Shown here: in pieces, positions 19,447 through 28,898 of the stretch
Numbering within the stretch: the stretch's first letter is position 1
Layout of the letters: every line of letters starts with the position of its first letter
From: Paraferrimonas sedimenticola
GTDB lineage: Bacteria > Pseudomonadota > Gammaproteobacteria > Enterobacterales > Shewanellaceae
Reading direction: 5' to 3'
Assembly: GCF_002282855.1 (NCBI RefSeq)
Contig: NZ_NRIR01000001.1
Location: 372,001-436,000, forward strand
DNA length: 64,000 nucleotides
Translations under genes and position numbers: made by a program
The notes under the pieces: generated by a model
What the model saw: the letters and a program-made list of their open reading frames with translations, nothing else
Database searches by the model: none
Told to the model about the DNA's origin: nothing

Positions 19447-19472
19447 GGTTAGCTCTCCAACTTCAGCGTAGG

Positions 19473-20624
19473 CTAGTTATTGTTGATGTAGGTTTTGCTG
19501 ATGTCACTGATGTTCTTCAGCATGATCGCGGTCGGTGCGATTTGTGCAATCACGCGGTTCCAACGGCTAACCGGAGCGGCGGTCACATATACTACATCGT
19601 TAGGCTGTAACTTAAACTTGCTGGCCAATACCAGTGCTACTGCATTTTGGGCGTTGAGCTGGAACACAGACGTGCTGTTGTCCTGACCTGCGCGCAATAC
19701 AAAAATACCTGTGGCATCGGCAGTACCTTCATTGATACCGCCCGCGCTTGAGAGCGCTTGAGCCAGGTTCATACCATTGCGATTCATGGTCAGCGTATCT
19801 GGGCTACCCACCTCACCCATGACGAACACGTTTAGCGCATCGTTGCGGGCTACGTGAATCACGTCGTTGTGACGCAACAGAGTGTTTTGGCTTAGCTCGC
19901 CTTTTTGATACAAAGCATGCAAATCAATCACTTCATCTTCGCTGCCTTTGTCTGAGTAGCGAGTCAGGGTGACATTGCGCCAGTCAGCATCGGGCGTCAG
20001 ACCGCCGGCGTTGTTGATGGCATCTAGCAGGGTCAAAGGTACGTTAGTGATCGGCTGAACACCGCTCTCTTTGACTTCGCCAGTCATATAAACTTTTTGG
20101 CTTTGGAACGCAGCAATCGACACGTCCACCTGAGGGCTTTGAATGTGCTTACTCAGCGCTTGTGTTAACACTTCGCGAACTTGTGGTGCTGTCTTACCGA
20201 TAACAGGTACGTTACCTGCGTAGGGATAGAAGATGGTGCCATTCGCACGTACCGGGTTACCGGTAGCCGCCGCGTCGCGGAATTGACCGGCAGGTGTGGT
20301 CAACTCTGGGTGATCCCACACAATGATACTCAGTACGTCGCCAACCCCAATGCGATACTCATAGTCCGCCAATTGGGCTTCTAGCGCAGGATTGTTGCGC
20401 GCGGTTTGAACTTGGTCACTCGCGGAGTTTAATGCCGCAACCGTTTCGGTGGTCAGGGGCACAATCTGAATGCTGGCTTCGTCAATTGCCGCTTCAGCTT
20501 CGCCGCCGCGGATGTGTCCACCAGGTGTCATACACCCGCTAACAGACAAGCTGGCCAACAAAACCAATCCGGTTTTGATAAAGCCAGACTTTACAAAAGA
20601 GTGGACTTGAGTAGGGTTTTTCAA
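19473..20624 (-). CDS. wza: Outer membrane polysaccharide export lipoprotein
   Basis: Forms the octameric outer membrane channel for capsular polysaccharide. The 383 residues begin with a lipoprotein signal whose lipobox is LSVSGC (Cys about 31). Two polysaccharide export (SLBB/BON-like) blocks follow: IGVGDVLSIIVWDHPELTTPAG and the later VFVMGEVGSPDTLTMNRNGM repeat. The start is a TTG at 20624, supported by GAGGTAA just upstream. It is the first gene of wza-wzb-wzc(-ugd), with a 364-nt leader back to rfaH. I searched this leader for an ops/JUMPstart element (GGCGGTAGC) and did not find one. Confidence 0.95.
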   Translation of the reverse strand: MKNPTQVHSFVKSGFIKTGLVLLASLSVSGCMTPGGHIRGGEAEAAIDEASIQIVPLTTETVAALNSASDQVQTARNNPALEAQLADYEYRIGVGDVLSIIVWDHPELTTPAGQFRDAAATGNPVRANGTIFYPYAGNVPVIGKTAPQVREVLTQALSKHIQSPQVDVSIAAFQSQKVYMTGEVKESGVQPITNVPLTLLDAINNAGGLTPDADWRNVTLTRYSDKGSEDEVIDLHALYQKGELSQNTLLRHNDVIHVARNDALNVFVMGEVGSPDTLTMNRNGMNLAQALSSAGGINEGTADATGIFVLRAGQDNSTSVFQLNAQNAVALVLASKFKLQPNDVVYVTAAPVSRWNRVIAQIAPTAIMLKNISDISKTYINNN

Positions 20625-20773
20625 GGGTTACCTCAAAGCTATTTATAAAACAGGCAGTTACCTGAACAACTCTGGAATTTTAACGCCAGTGCGTTTACCA
20701 GTGTTTGCAAAAATCTTGCGACCTTAAACTGTCGATAACGATTTCAACAGCTTGCTTACATGTCGCCTAAACC

Positions 20774-20818
20774 AAACAGTGCCCTGGGTAGCGGCGAAGC
20801 TACTTCAGGGCACTGTTT
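20774..20818 (-). terminator. Strong hairpin between rfaH and wza
   Basis: A 13-bp outer stem AAACAGTGCCCTG/CAGGGCACTGTTT encloses a further GTAGC/GCTAC stem. On the minus strand it is followed by TTTGG, so it could end rfaH transcription about 170 nt past its stop or be a pause site in the capsule leader. The symmetry allows either strand. Confidence 0.7.
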
Positions 20819-20988
20819 GTTATTTGAATCTGTTACGACTTTCCCTGTCTCAATTGAGTGCATGTTTCCTTGCGCTCAATTTCTGCACAGCCTCCGCGCA
20901 GTTGAGGCGCTAGTTTAGGCTCACGATGATGAAATTTCAATGACATTCTTGGCTCAAGTGCCAAAAATGAGAAGAACAAAAGGCTTGT

Positions 20989-21489
20989 CTAGTCGCCTTG
21001 TTTAGCCAATTTGGCCTGCTCAACTTCTAGGCGCTGCTGCTTACCCATCATTTCCAATAAAATGAAGCAACGGTTTTCACCACTAGATTCTTGAAACACT
21101 GCATTTAAATGGGCAAATGGCCCTTCGGTAACTATTACCTTATCGCCGGCAGTAAAATCATTGGTAACTTCTGGTATCTCGTTCAAATCGTCGAGTTGCT
21201 GCATGATAGACAGTACCACAGCGCTTGGTACCACAGGCATGTGCGCGCCAAATTGCACCATCCCGGCCACACCACGAGTGTTTTTCACGCGAGCTACCGC
21301 AAACTGGCTTGGGTCAAAGCGCACAAACAGGTAGCCGGGAAACAAAGCCTCTTCCACCTTCTGTTTTTTTCCTCTGAGCATTTTATCACGCTCAATCTGA
21401 GGTAGATAAACTTCAAGACCTTGAGCTTCTAGATTGGCCTGAGCTCGTTGTTCACCTCTTGGCTTGGCATATACCAGATACCAATTCAT
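20989..21489 (-). CDS. rfaH: Transcription antitermination factor RfaH (NusG paralogue)
   Basis: A NusG-family factor recruited to ops sites that suppresses polarity in long surface-polysaccharide operons. The 166-residue protein starts MNWYLVYAKPRGEQRA and keeps the NGN domain (LFPGYLFVRFDPSQ, about residues 53-66) and a C-terminal KOW-type part (AGDKVIVTEGPF). The frame is open 9 codons upstream, but the E. coli-like N terminus and length (162 there) favour 21489. Its position directly upstream of wza, on the same strand, suggests it serves the capsule operon, although no canonical ops element was found. Confidence 0.93.
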   Translation of the reverse strand: MNWYLVYAKPRGEQRAQANLEAQGLEVYLPQIERDKMLRGKKQKVEEALFPGYLFVRFDPSQFAVARVKNTRGVAGMVQFGAHMPVVPSAVVLSIMQQLDDLNEIPEVTNDFTAGDKVIVTEGPFAHLNAVFQESSGENRCFILLEMMGKQQRLEVEQAKLAKQGD

Positions 21490-21683
21490 TGTGTATTCGC
21501 CGATCATCACTCTCATTCCAAACGAGCTTTAGTATACCTATTAATGACTTAGCAGCCAGCTATGCGAGATTTACTTGCCTAGATTTAAACCAATCGAGCC
21601 TTCATTCAACCCTAGGTTATTCCCAACCTAGGGCGTCAACTACCCTTTAGTTTGGCTAAGCCCAGGCTTTGCTAAGTAACGAC

Positions 21684-22667
21684 TTAATCAAATGAGTAGC
21701 TCAAGCCCGCTGCCGCCATAGTGTCATTACCAGCCTTGCTGTTTTGCGAATGGCCAACACTGCCTTTTAGCTGCCATTGCTGCTTCTCGCCAAAGCGATA
21801 GCCGGCGCCAATAGCGATAGCATTTGAGCCGTTGAAACTGGCAATACCAACACCCACGCCTTTGCTAGCGTTATATTGTAGCTGAGACATGGCACCCGTC
21901 ATGGCAACTCCGTTTGACAAACGTCCATCGAGTTTGTCGATTCGTTGATCAAGGCGATGAATTTCTGCCGTGGTTTTAGCCTTTAGATCTTCCATAAACA
22001 TCCGGTTGTCGGCGATGGCTTGAGTATTGGACGCTATTGCACGTCGGTTGCTGCCAATATCGGTGCGCATCTCTTGCCGCTCGCTACTAGCCTGTTCGTT
22101 GACCGCCTGCTGCTTGCTCACTTCGCGCTCCAAGCGCTCTTTAGTATGCGAAATCCCATCGCGATTCTGAGCGATTTCGTTGGCGTTATTCTGAACGCCT
22201 TGACGGTTTTGTTCGACACCCGTTTCCACTTGGTCAACACGGCGATTGTTTTCTTGAATGTGCTTTTCGGTCTCGACCAGACCATTCTTCACGTCAGTGA
22301 TACCTTTTTGGGTTTGGTCAAACATATCGCCCATGCCCTCAATGGCCTTGGTGTTGTCATCCACTTTGGTGTTTAGCTCGTCACCCGCTTTCTCAATGTC
22401 GTTCATACGCTGGCGTTGACTATCCAGCTCGCCATTGACTTGGTCCAAGCGAGAGTTTGTGCGCTGAGATTCTTCTGCAAGGCCCTCGATGGCCTCGTTT
22501 TGTTTGCGATTAATGCGATCGTTAGCCGCGATGCGGTCGGTATTCTCAGCCACTTGGTCGACCAAAATGTCCTGGATATGGCGGTTCGCAGGCACTTGAC
22601 CCACGGGCTCAGCCAAAACGCTAGTACTGCACAAAAGCGCAAAAAGTAAGAAGACATTGGATTTCAT
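21684..22667 (-). CDS. Small coiled-coil protein with YadA-type outer membrane anchor
   Basis: Not a named family member, but the architecture is clear. A signal peptide (MKSNVFLLFALLCSTSVLA) is followed by about 215 residues of continuous heptad-like sequence rich in N, D, E, Q and R (residues about 20-245), then a 70-residue C-terminal YadA-anchor barrel (GAMSQLQYNASKGVGVG onward, GAGYRFGEKQQWQLKGS). It would trimerise into a stalk projecting from the outer membrane. Unlike classic trimeric autotransporter adhesins it has no head domain, and it ends in SYSFD rather than a terminal aromatic. GAGG supports the ATG at 22667 over the one at 22682. It is monocistronic, just upstream of rfaH on the same strand. 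Confidence 0.8.
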   Translation of the reverse strand: MKSNVFLLFALLCSTSVLAEPVGQVPANRHIQDILVDQVAENTDRIAANDRINRKQNEAIEGLAEESQRTNSRLDQVNGELDSQRQRMNDIEKAGDELNTKVDDNTKAIEGMGDMFDQTQKGITDVKNGLVETEKHIQENNRRVDQVETGVEQNRQGVQNNANEIAQNRDGISHTKERLEREVSKQQAVNEQASSERQEMRTDIGSNRRAIASNTQAIADNRMFMEDLKAKTTAEIHRLDQRIDKLDGRLSNGVAMTGAMSQLQYNASKGVGVGIASFNGSNAIAIGAGYRFGEKQQWQLKGSVGHSQNSKAGNDTMAAAGLSYSFD

Positions 22668-22896
22668 TGATTTGGACCTCATAGGGTTTTGCTACGGGTA
22701 CACGCTCAGAACAATGTTCAGCGCGGGCCGAAAATATTACAGTAACTGTAAGATACCTAAGCCACCCCTAAGGATCTGTGAGTTGTTTTTGACGACTTGT
22801 GTGAAATACGGAAATTTTGACGCACAAAACATGTACAACAATTCTGTGCGTAATTGGCTCAAAGATACGACTACCGCCAGCTTTGGCGATTCCTAT

Positions 22897-22926
22897 TTGA
22901 CTTTGGTCACGCCATGCGCGTATATA
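22897..22926 (+). promoter_or_regulatory. Sigma70-like promoter of the POT transporter gene
   Basis: TTGACT (22897-22902) and TATATA (22921-22926) are separated by 18 nt and lie about 70 nt before the ATG at 22993. A second AT-rich TATAAA at 22939-22944 could be an alternative -10. Confidence 0.45.
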
Positions 22927-22992
22927 GTGTGTCGCGTTATATAAAATGGCAGCGATAGCCATTAATCAATCAACAAAATGAAGGTAATTTGA

Positions 22993-24462
22993 ATGAGCTC
23001 TATGCCCCCTCAAGGCACTTTCCTAGGCCATCCTAAAGGGTTATTCCTACTCTTTACCACCGAGCTTTGGGAACGTTTCTCATACTATGCAATGCGAGCC
23101 ATCTTGGTTCTGTATTTGGTTGGACAAGTCCACACCCAAGGTGGCTTCGGTATGGGTTGGACCCAAGCCGACGCACTAAAACTTTACGGTATCTTTACCG
23201 GTCTGGTTTACCTAACCCCACTGATTGGTGGTTGGTTAGCCGATAACTACTTAGGCCAACGTAAGGCCATTATCATCGGTGGTGCCATGATGGCCGCCGG
23301 TCAATTCCTACTGGGTACGCCACACGCTTGGATTCCAGGCATGGAAACCGAAGTATTCTACCTAGGTCTGGGTGTTCTGATTGCCGGTAACGGTATGTTC
23401 AAGCCGAACATCTCTACCATGGTTGGTGATTTGTACGAAGAGGGCGACCACCGTCGTGACGGCGCGTTCACCATCTTCTACATGGGTATCAACGTAGGTG
23501 CTTTCCTATCCGGTATTATTGTGGGTTCTGTGGTTGCTGCCTATGACGGTAACTTCCAAGCAGGCTTTATCACTGCCGGTATCGGTATGGTGGCCTCTTT
23601 GGTAATTCAGTTCCTGTTTGCTCAAAAGTACTTGGGCGACATCGGTACCGTGCCTGCGGCCAAGCTGGCTAAGCAGCAAGAAACTGAAGTTCGCAAAGAA
23701 CCATTAACGCCTGTTGAGCGCGACCGTATCAAAGTAATTATGGTTATGGGTCTGTTCACCATCATCTTCTGGGCGGGCTTCGAGCAAGCCGGTGGTCTGA
23801 TGAACTTGTTCACCAACGACTTTACTGACCGCATGATTGGCGGTTGGGAAGTACCGACCACTTGGTTCCAGTCTTTGAACGCCATGTTCATCGTGATCTT
23901 TGCACCTGTTATCGCATCTATCTGGGTTCGCCTAGGTGAGCGCGAGCCAAACTCGCCGGTGAAGTTCGCCATGGGTCTGGTTTTGCTAGCGATCGGTTTC
24001 TTGTTCATGATCGGTGCGGTTCTAGAGATGGGCGGCGACCCAACCGCTAAGTCATCTATGTGGTGGCTGGTTGGTGCTTACTTCTTCCACACCATGGGTG
24101 AGCTTTGCTTGTCACCTATCGGTCTGTCGATGGTAACTAAGCTGGCTCCACTACGTATCGCCTCGCTGATGATGGGTGCCTGGTTCCTATTCGTTGCTGC
24201 GGCAAACTACATCGGTGGTTTCGTTGGTTCGTTCATCGGCCACGACGGCACCAAAGAAGAGCAGCTAGCAAACGCTATGGGTATCTTCGCTGGTATCGCA
24301 ATTACCGCGGTTGTCTCTGGCGCCATCCTATACTTCATGGCTGACAAGCTAGTTGACTGGATGCACGGTGCTGAAGACAGCACTCACCACGACGACGAAG
24401 ACAAAGCCCTAGAAGACGAGATCGCAGTTACTGCTGATCACGAAGGCGTAGCACCTCGCTAA
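22993..24462 (+). CDS. Proton-dependent oligopeptide transporter (POT/PTR2 family)
   Basis: Imports di- and tripeptides in symport with protons. The 489 residues carry the POT signatures: the ELWERFSYYAMRAIL motif in helix 1 (ExxERFxYY proton-binding motif), and the PTR2 segment GAFTIFYMGINVGAFLSG. About 14 membrane helices are predicted, and the tail is acidic. GC-rich third positions and strong preference for GGT/CGT/AAC-type codons suggest high expression. It has a good terminator and a likely own promoter. It resembles DtpA/DtpB or Shewanella peptide transporters; the exact orthologue is not decided. Confidence 0.93.
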   Translation: MSSMPPQGTFLGHPKGLFLLFTTELWERFSYYAMRAILVLYLVGQVHTQGGFGMGWTQADALKLYGIFTGLVYLTPLIGGWLADNYLGQRKAIIIGGAMMAAGQFLLGTPHAWIPGMETEVFYLGLGVLIAGNGMFKPNISTMVGDLYEEGDHRRDGAFTIFYMGINVGAFLSGIIVGSVVAAYDGNFQAGFITAGIGMVASLVIQFLFAQKYLGDIGTVPAAKLAKQQETEVRKEPLTPVERDRIKVIMVMGLFTIIFWAGFEQAGGLMNLFTNDFTDRMIGGWEVPTTWFQSLNAMFIVIFAPVIASIWVRLGEREPNSPVKFAMGLVLLAIGFLFMIGAVLEMGGDPTAKSSMWWLVGAYFFHTMGELCLSPIGLSMVTKLAPLRIASLMMGAWFLFVAAANYIGGFVGSFIGHDGTKEEQLANAMGIFAGIAITAVVSGAILYFMADKLVDWMHGAEDSTHHDDEDKALEDEIAVTADHEGVAPR

Positions 24463-24490
24463 TCGCCTTTAGCTTCTGAGCTTCTAGTAG

Positions 24491-24524
24491 AAAAACCGCA
24501 GCGGCTTCGCCCCTGCGGTTTTTT
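24491..24524 (+). terminator. Intrinsic terminator of the POT transporter gene
   Basis: Stem AAAACCGCAG/CTGCGGTTTT followed by T6, 30 nt after the stop codon. Confidence 0.93.
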
Positions 24525-24541
24525 GGTACTTGCCCCCAGGC

Positions 24542-24778
24542 TTACCCACAGGGGACAGTCCCCTACCCCTAAATCCGCCTGTTTTATCCACAGATATGGC
24601 AATTTCTTAGCAATCCGACTGTTAGGTACTCCTAGAACGACAGCCACAGCCTAGTTACTCAATTATGGCCACTTCGAACCTAGCCAACTGTGGATAACTG
24701 ATGAAAAATCCAGCAATAATTTGTCACTTACTCACAGGGGACTGTCCCCTAGGGTTGCAGGCCGCGATTTTGTCCACA
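24542..24778. repeat. Composite repeat beside the RAYT gene (type B)
   Basis: Palindromes at 24550-24564 and 24736-24750, both perfect. Left flanks are TTACCCACA (24542-24550) and TTACTCACA (24728-24736). Right boxes are TTATCCACA (24584-24592) and TTGTCCACA (24770-24778). An inverted TGTGGATAA lies at 24689-24697, followed by ACTGATGAAAAAT. The layout and spacing match the composite at 5653-5883, including GACAG in the left copy and GACTG in the right copy. It ends 10 nt from the stop codon of the transposase gene. Confidence 0.92.
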
Positions 24779-24788
24779 TGCGGGTTTG

Positions 24789-25370
24789 CTAGAAAATTTC
24801 TATGTATTCTAGTTCGTTTGGGCCAATGAAATCGCCGAAAGTCTGGCGATACCAAAGGGCTCGCTCGTCCAGGTCGGTGTCGATATCTCGGAATATTGGA
24901 TGAGGCTTAACAAACGGATGAGACTGGTTGTGGGCATTGAATCGGTGACTGCTCCATCGGTAGTGGCTTGGGTTTGACACCATTCCTGCGCGCACTGGAT
25001 TTAACTCGATATAGCGATAACAAGTCATCAAGTACTGCTCGTCCTCGATGATTTTGTGCTTATAGCGACTTTCCCAAAACACGCCACAGCGATGATATTC
25101 GCGGTTGTAATACATGGCGTAGATCTGCGAGAGTTTCTTCATGCACTTAGCCAACGCATGCTTTGACGGTGGAGTTATCAGCAAGTGGGTGTGGTTTGGC
25201 ATCAAGCAAAATGCGTGCAAGGTGCATTTCGACTCAGCCAAAGCCTCGCCTAGCCACTTGTGATAAACAGCGTGGTCTTTGGCGTTGTGAAAGATGGTTT
25301 GGCGATTATTGCCACGGTGGATAATGTGCACCGGCACGTTGGCGATTATATGTCTTGGTCCTCTTGGCAT
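24789..25370 (-). CDS. REP-associated Y1 (IS200-like) transposase, RAYT type
   Basis: A single-copy HUH endonuclease-like protein of 193 residues. The N-terminal MPRGPRHIIANVPVHIIHRGNNRQTIF, the metal motif MPNHTHLL (HxH), the catalytic tyrosine region SQIYAMYYNREYHRCGVFWESRYK and RYIELNPVRAGMV are all typical of REP-associated tyrosine transposases. There are no IS200-type ends or TnpB partner. The C terminus is shorter than in many family members. It lies between gsk and a composite GGGGACWGTCCCC repeat that immediately follows its stop, the arrangement expected when a RAYT mobilises its own REP family. In other species these proteins cut and rejoin REP hairpins as single strands. Confidence 0.88.
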   Translation of the reverse strand: MPRGPRHIIANVPVHIIHRGNNRQTIFHNAKDHAVYHKWLGEALAESKCTLHAFCLMPNHTHLLITPPSKHALAKCMKKLSQIYAMYYNREYHRCGVFWESRYKHKIIEDEQYLMTCYRYIELNPVRAGMVSNPSHYRWSSHRFNAHNQSHPFVKPHPIFRDIDTDLDERALWYRQTFGDFIGPNELEYIEIF

Positions 25371-25445
25371 TCTAGCTTCCTTGCACTTAGCGAAAACTCA
25401 AACCATAGGACAGCTTTCCTCTACCATCCATCCGCAATCGGAACC

Positions 25446-25473
25446 AAAAAACAAAACCCGCCGATTTGGCGGG
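25446..25473 (-). terminator. Intrinsic terminator of gsk
   Basis: Stem CCCGCC/GGCGGG (25458-25463 with 25468-25473) with a short AT loop, followed on the minus strand by TTTTG and T6. It lies 25 nt after the gsk stop and upstream of the RAYT gene. Confidence 0.88.
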
Positions 25474-25497
25474 CTTAACTGCAACAACCGATGCGTT

Positions 25498-26802
25498 CTA
25501 GCGCTCCCAGTAAGCCTCTTCTAGTGAGTCCTCTTTCTCGGGTAAGCCGCGCATCAAGCGCGGGCTGTCCTGTCCCAAGACTTCAAACGCCACTCGATTG
25601 GCGTATTTGCAAATCTGACTAAAGCTTGAGTAACACAAGCCCGACTGCTTGTGCTTGCTGGAGTTCGGAATGTTCAGTTTATGAAATTGCGCCGCACTCA
25701 AATCATGTAACAGTGCAGACAATGCTCCATCGCCAGCGCCATTGGTGTTGCGAATTTCTTTCGGACCACCCATGTACGGCGCGATATGCGCGTACACTCG
25801 AGTTGGCTTTTGACAGTCTTTTACTCGCATTGGGCGCGAAAACTCATGACGATTAAATTCAGGAATGGCTCCAGGCAGTAAGGTATGAGAAGTCACGCGC
25901 AAATATTGCTCATCGCAGTGCCCGGCCATATACAAGCCAATAGGGCCTGCGGTACAGAGCACCATATCCGCCCAATCTAAAGTCCTATCTGCCGCAGCTA
26001 GAGGGTCTGACTCGCCGGTTAAGGCCTCGCCCTCGTCCTCGTTCATCGCTAAAATCGTTACATTGTCACGAATAAAATCGCGCCAAAACTGCGGGTCTTG
26101 CTCTATCAAAAAGCGAGTGCCTAAGGTCAGCACTACCGGCACATCCGCCTCTTTGGCGTACTCAATGGCTTTAAGCACAGAGTCGCGCATCCCTGCATTT
26201 GGGTCCGCTCGAAGTAAGTAAGAACTCACTACCAAGGCCGCGGAGGTCTGCACAATTTGCTTGTCGATGGACTCGGGTTGCAAGTCATCCATACAGCCTT
26301 TGGAAATCGCAAAACTGCGCTCACCACACTCGGTGATCAAAGCAAAACAGCGGCCAATCGGGCCATCCACCGGTTGCAGATGGTTCAAGTTCACCCGAGA
26401 CGAGGTGTTGCACAGATAGCGATAGGCGTAGCTGCCCACTTCGATGTTTGAGCGCATGACGCCAAACATCACTGAATTGCCGTCCGCCAGTGTCGAGTAG
26501 TTGTGCAGCGTGTTACCAATGGTGCCACCGGCAAACTCAGAGCTAATCAGGCCACTCTCTTTTAGCTCTTTGTACAACGCTTTCGCCGCCTCATCATCGA
26601 TCAGAAGTGAGTTGCCCTTTTTGAGATTATGGCGTTCCAGAAGCTCATCGCTAACGCGAGCTTCGATGTCCACTAGCGTCTGCTCAACACCGCAGATATG
26701 GGTGCGACGTTGCTCTTTGTGCTGGGCCAAGCCCAAATTAACCGGATCGTTCGACTTCACCGGAAAGTAGTGTTTGGATTTACGTTGACCAGGAAACTTC
26801 AT
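25498..26802 (-). CDS. gsk: Inosine-guanosine kinase
   Basis: Salvage kinase that phosphorylates guanosine and inosine to GMP and IMP. It has 434 residues, the same as E. coli Gsk. It is a PfkB/ribokinase-fold protein: GGTIGNTLHNYSTLADG near the substrate site and the anion-hole/catalytic base segment NTNGAGDGALSALLHD (about residues 353-368). GAGG precedes the ATG. It is the distal gene of the E. coli-like block; the aes gene found in E. coli between hemH and gsk is absent. Confidence 0.95.
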   Translation of the reverse strand: MKFPGQRKSKHYFPVKSNDPVNLGLAQHKEQRRTHICGVEQTLVDIEARVSDELLERHNLKKGNSLLIDDEAAKALYKELKESGLISSEFAGGTIGNTLHNYSTLADGNSVMFGVMRSNIEVGSYAYRYLCNTSSRVNLNHLQPVDGPIGRCFALITECGERSFAISKGCMDDLQPESIDKQIVQTSAALVVSSYLLRADPNAGMRDSVLKAIEYAKEADVPVVLTLGTRFLIEQDPQFWRDFIRDNVTILAMNEDEGEALTGESDPLAAADRTLDWADMVLCTAGPIGLYMAGHCDEQYLRVTSHTLLPGAIPEFNRHEFSRPMRVKDCQKPTRVYAHIAPYMGGPKEIRNTNGAGDGALSALLHDLSAAQFHKLNIPNSSKHKQSGLCYSSFSQICKYANRVAFEVLGQDSPRLMRGLPEKEDSLEEAYWER

Positions 26803-26919
26803 GGTGCCTCGCGCTGGCGTGTTGAGTGTCGGCGACTAGCTATCAGCCTAGTTCAGCCGTTCAAGAAGGGCTAACGTCCATGCGCTAATTAAGCGGTAAG
26901 CAAACTAGCGTTTAGCAAT

Positions 26920-26949
26920 AAAAAAGCGCGCCAGTCCCGGCACGCTTTA
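26920..26949 (-). terminator. Intrinsic terminator of adk-hemH
   Basis: Imperfect stem AAAGCGTGCC/GGCGCGCTTT (one mismatch) followed on the minus strand by a T-rich tail. It lies about 25 nt past the hemH stop. Confidence 0.82.
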
Positions 26950-26973
26950 TTAATTTGTGACAGTGGCTTAAGA

Positions 26974-27966
26974 CTAGAAGCCCTGCATCTGAGCCAGGGC
27001 CAGCTTGGCCATTAGCTCAATGTGTGCATCGTCGTCGTTCAGACAAGGAATGTACTGGTAGCGCTCGCCACCGGCTTCCAAAAACTCGTCTCGAACTTCT
27101 TCAGCGATTTCTTCTAGGGTCTCTAGGCAGTCCGCCGAGAACGCCGGGCAAATCACATCAAGCGACTTAACACCTTGTTTTGGCAAGCTGTTGACCGTCT
27201 CATCGGTATACGGCTGCAACCAAGGCTCTTTGCCAAAACGCGACTGGAAGGTCACCAAGTATTCATCTGAACTCAAGCCAAGCGCTTCTGCCAGAGCATC
27301 ACCCGTGGCGTGACACTGCATCTCGTACGGGTCGCCCTCATCAACGTAGCGTTGAGGCACACCGTGGAAGCTCATCAGTAGCTTGTCGGCGCGACCGTTC
27401 GCGTCCCAATGACGACGAACGCTATCCGCCAAGGCCGAGATGTAATCCGGGTCTAGGTGATACTCTTTTTGCATGCGCACTTCTGGCACATTGCGACGAG
27501 TCAGCATGGCTTTCGCCAGACCATCGCTTACCGGTGCCACGGTAGAGCAGGAGTATTGCGGGAATACCGGCAGCACTACTACCTTGTCCACGTTTTGCTC
27601 TTGTAAGCGCTTTAAGCCGGTGCTGAGCGACGGGTTGCCGTAAGTCATTCCAAGCTCCACCGGAATAGGCCAATCGGTCATGGCTTCCAGCTTTTCAGTC
27701 AGCTTTTGCTGCTGCAGCTTAGAAATGTGCATCAATGGCGAGCCGTTTTCAGTCCAAATAGACTGATAGGCCTTTGCCACTTTGCGCGGGCGCACGTTCA
27801 GAATGATCCCATATAACACGGGCTTCCAAATCAGTGGATTGAGATCAACGACCCGAGGATCGGATAGGAATTCTTTCAGGAATGCTCTGACCCCGGCAGG
27901 CGTCGGTGAGTCTGGAGTTCCCAGAGCCACCAACAGCACGCCGTGGCGCGAATGGTCTTGTGTCAT
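26974..27966 (-). CDS. hemH: Ferrochelatase
   Basis: Inserts ferrous iron into protoporphyrin IX, the last step of haem synthesis; membrane-associated. The 330 residues include the N-terminal GVLLVALGTPDSPTP, the porphyrin-site LSDPRVVDLN loop, the signature SFHGVPQRYVDEGDPY with the metal-binding His (about residue 200) and CPAFSADCLETLEEI near the C terminus. The start is 17 nt after the adk stop, as in the conserved adk-hemH operon. Confidence 0.97.
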   Translation of the reverse strand: MTQDHSRHGVLLVALGTPDSPTPAGVRAFLKEFLSDPRVVDLNPLIWKPVLYGIILNVRPRKVAKAYQSIWTENGSPLMHISKLQQQKLTEKLEAMTDWPIPVELGMTYGNPSLSTGLKRLQEQNVDKVVVLPVFPQYSCSTVAPVSDGLAKAMLTRRNVPEVRMQKEYHLDPDYISALADSVRRHWDANGRADKLLMSFHGVPQRYVDEGDPYEMQCHATGDALAEALGLSSDEYLVTFQSRFGKEPWLQPYTDETVNSLPKQGVKSLDVICPAFSADCLETLEEIAEEVRDEFLEAGGERYQYIPCLNDDDAHIELMAKLALAQMQGF

Positions 27967-27982
27967 GTGTCCGTGTGCTTAC

Positions 27983-28639
<657 letters not shown>

Positions 28640-28839
28640 TTATAAATAGGTTCTGTGTCACAGAGATGGCGGCAATAGTGGCACAAATGACCCAATTTTT
28701 AAAGCACTAGTCGGTATGTTCACCAGCGAGTACGATTGGTTGCGTTTTCGCTTAAATACCTTGAGCATTTCGAGTTACGCGAGCTAGGGCAAAAGCGATC
28801 GCTACTGACACTAACTTTTTGGCTCTTTGCCACTTAGGC

Positions 28840-28890
28840 TGTGGATAAAACCGCCGGATTTAGGGGGTGGGGACAGTCCCCTGTGTGTAA
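28840..28890 (-). repeat. GGGGACWGTCCCC / DnaA-box-like repeat, reverse orientation
   Basis: TGTGGATAA (28840-28848), then a spacer, then GGGGACAGTCCCC (28869-28881), then TGTGTGTAA (28882-28890). Read on the minus strand this is the complete element. It lies between htpG's terminator and the adk promoter region. Confidence 0.9.
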
Positions 28891-28898
28891 CTTGCTGC

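Noticed and set aside
22657-22944. 95-codon plus-strand frame before the POT gene
   Set aside because: It overlaps the start of the YadA-like gene on the other strand and the POT promoter; its composition looks random.
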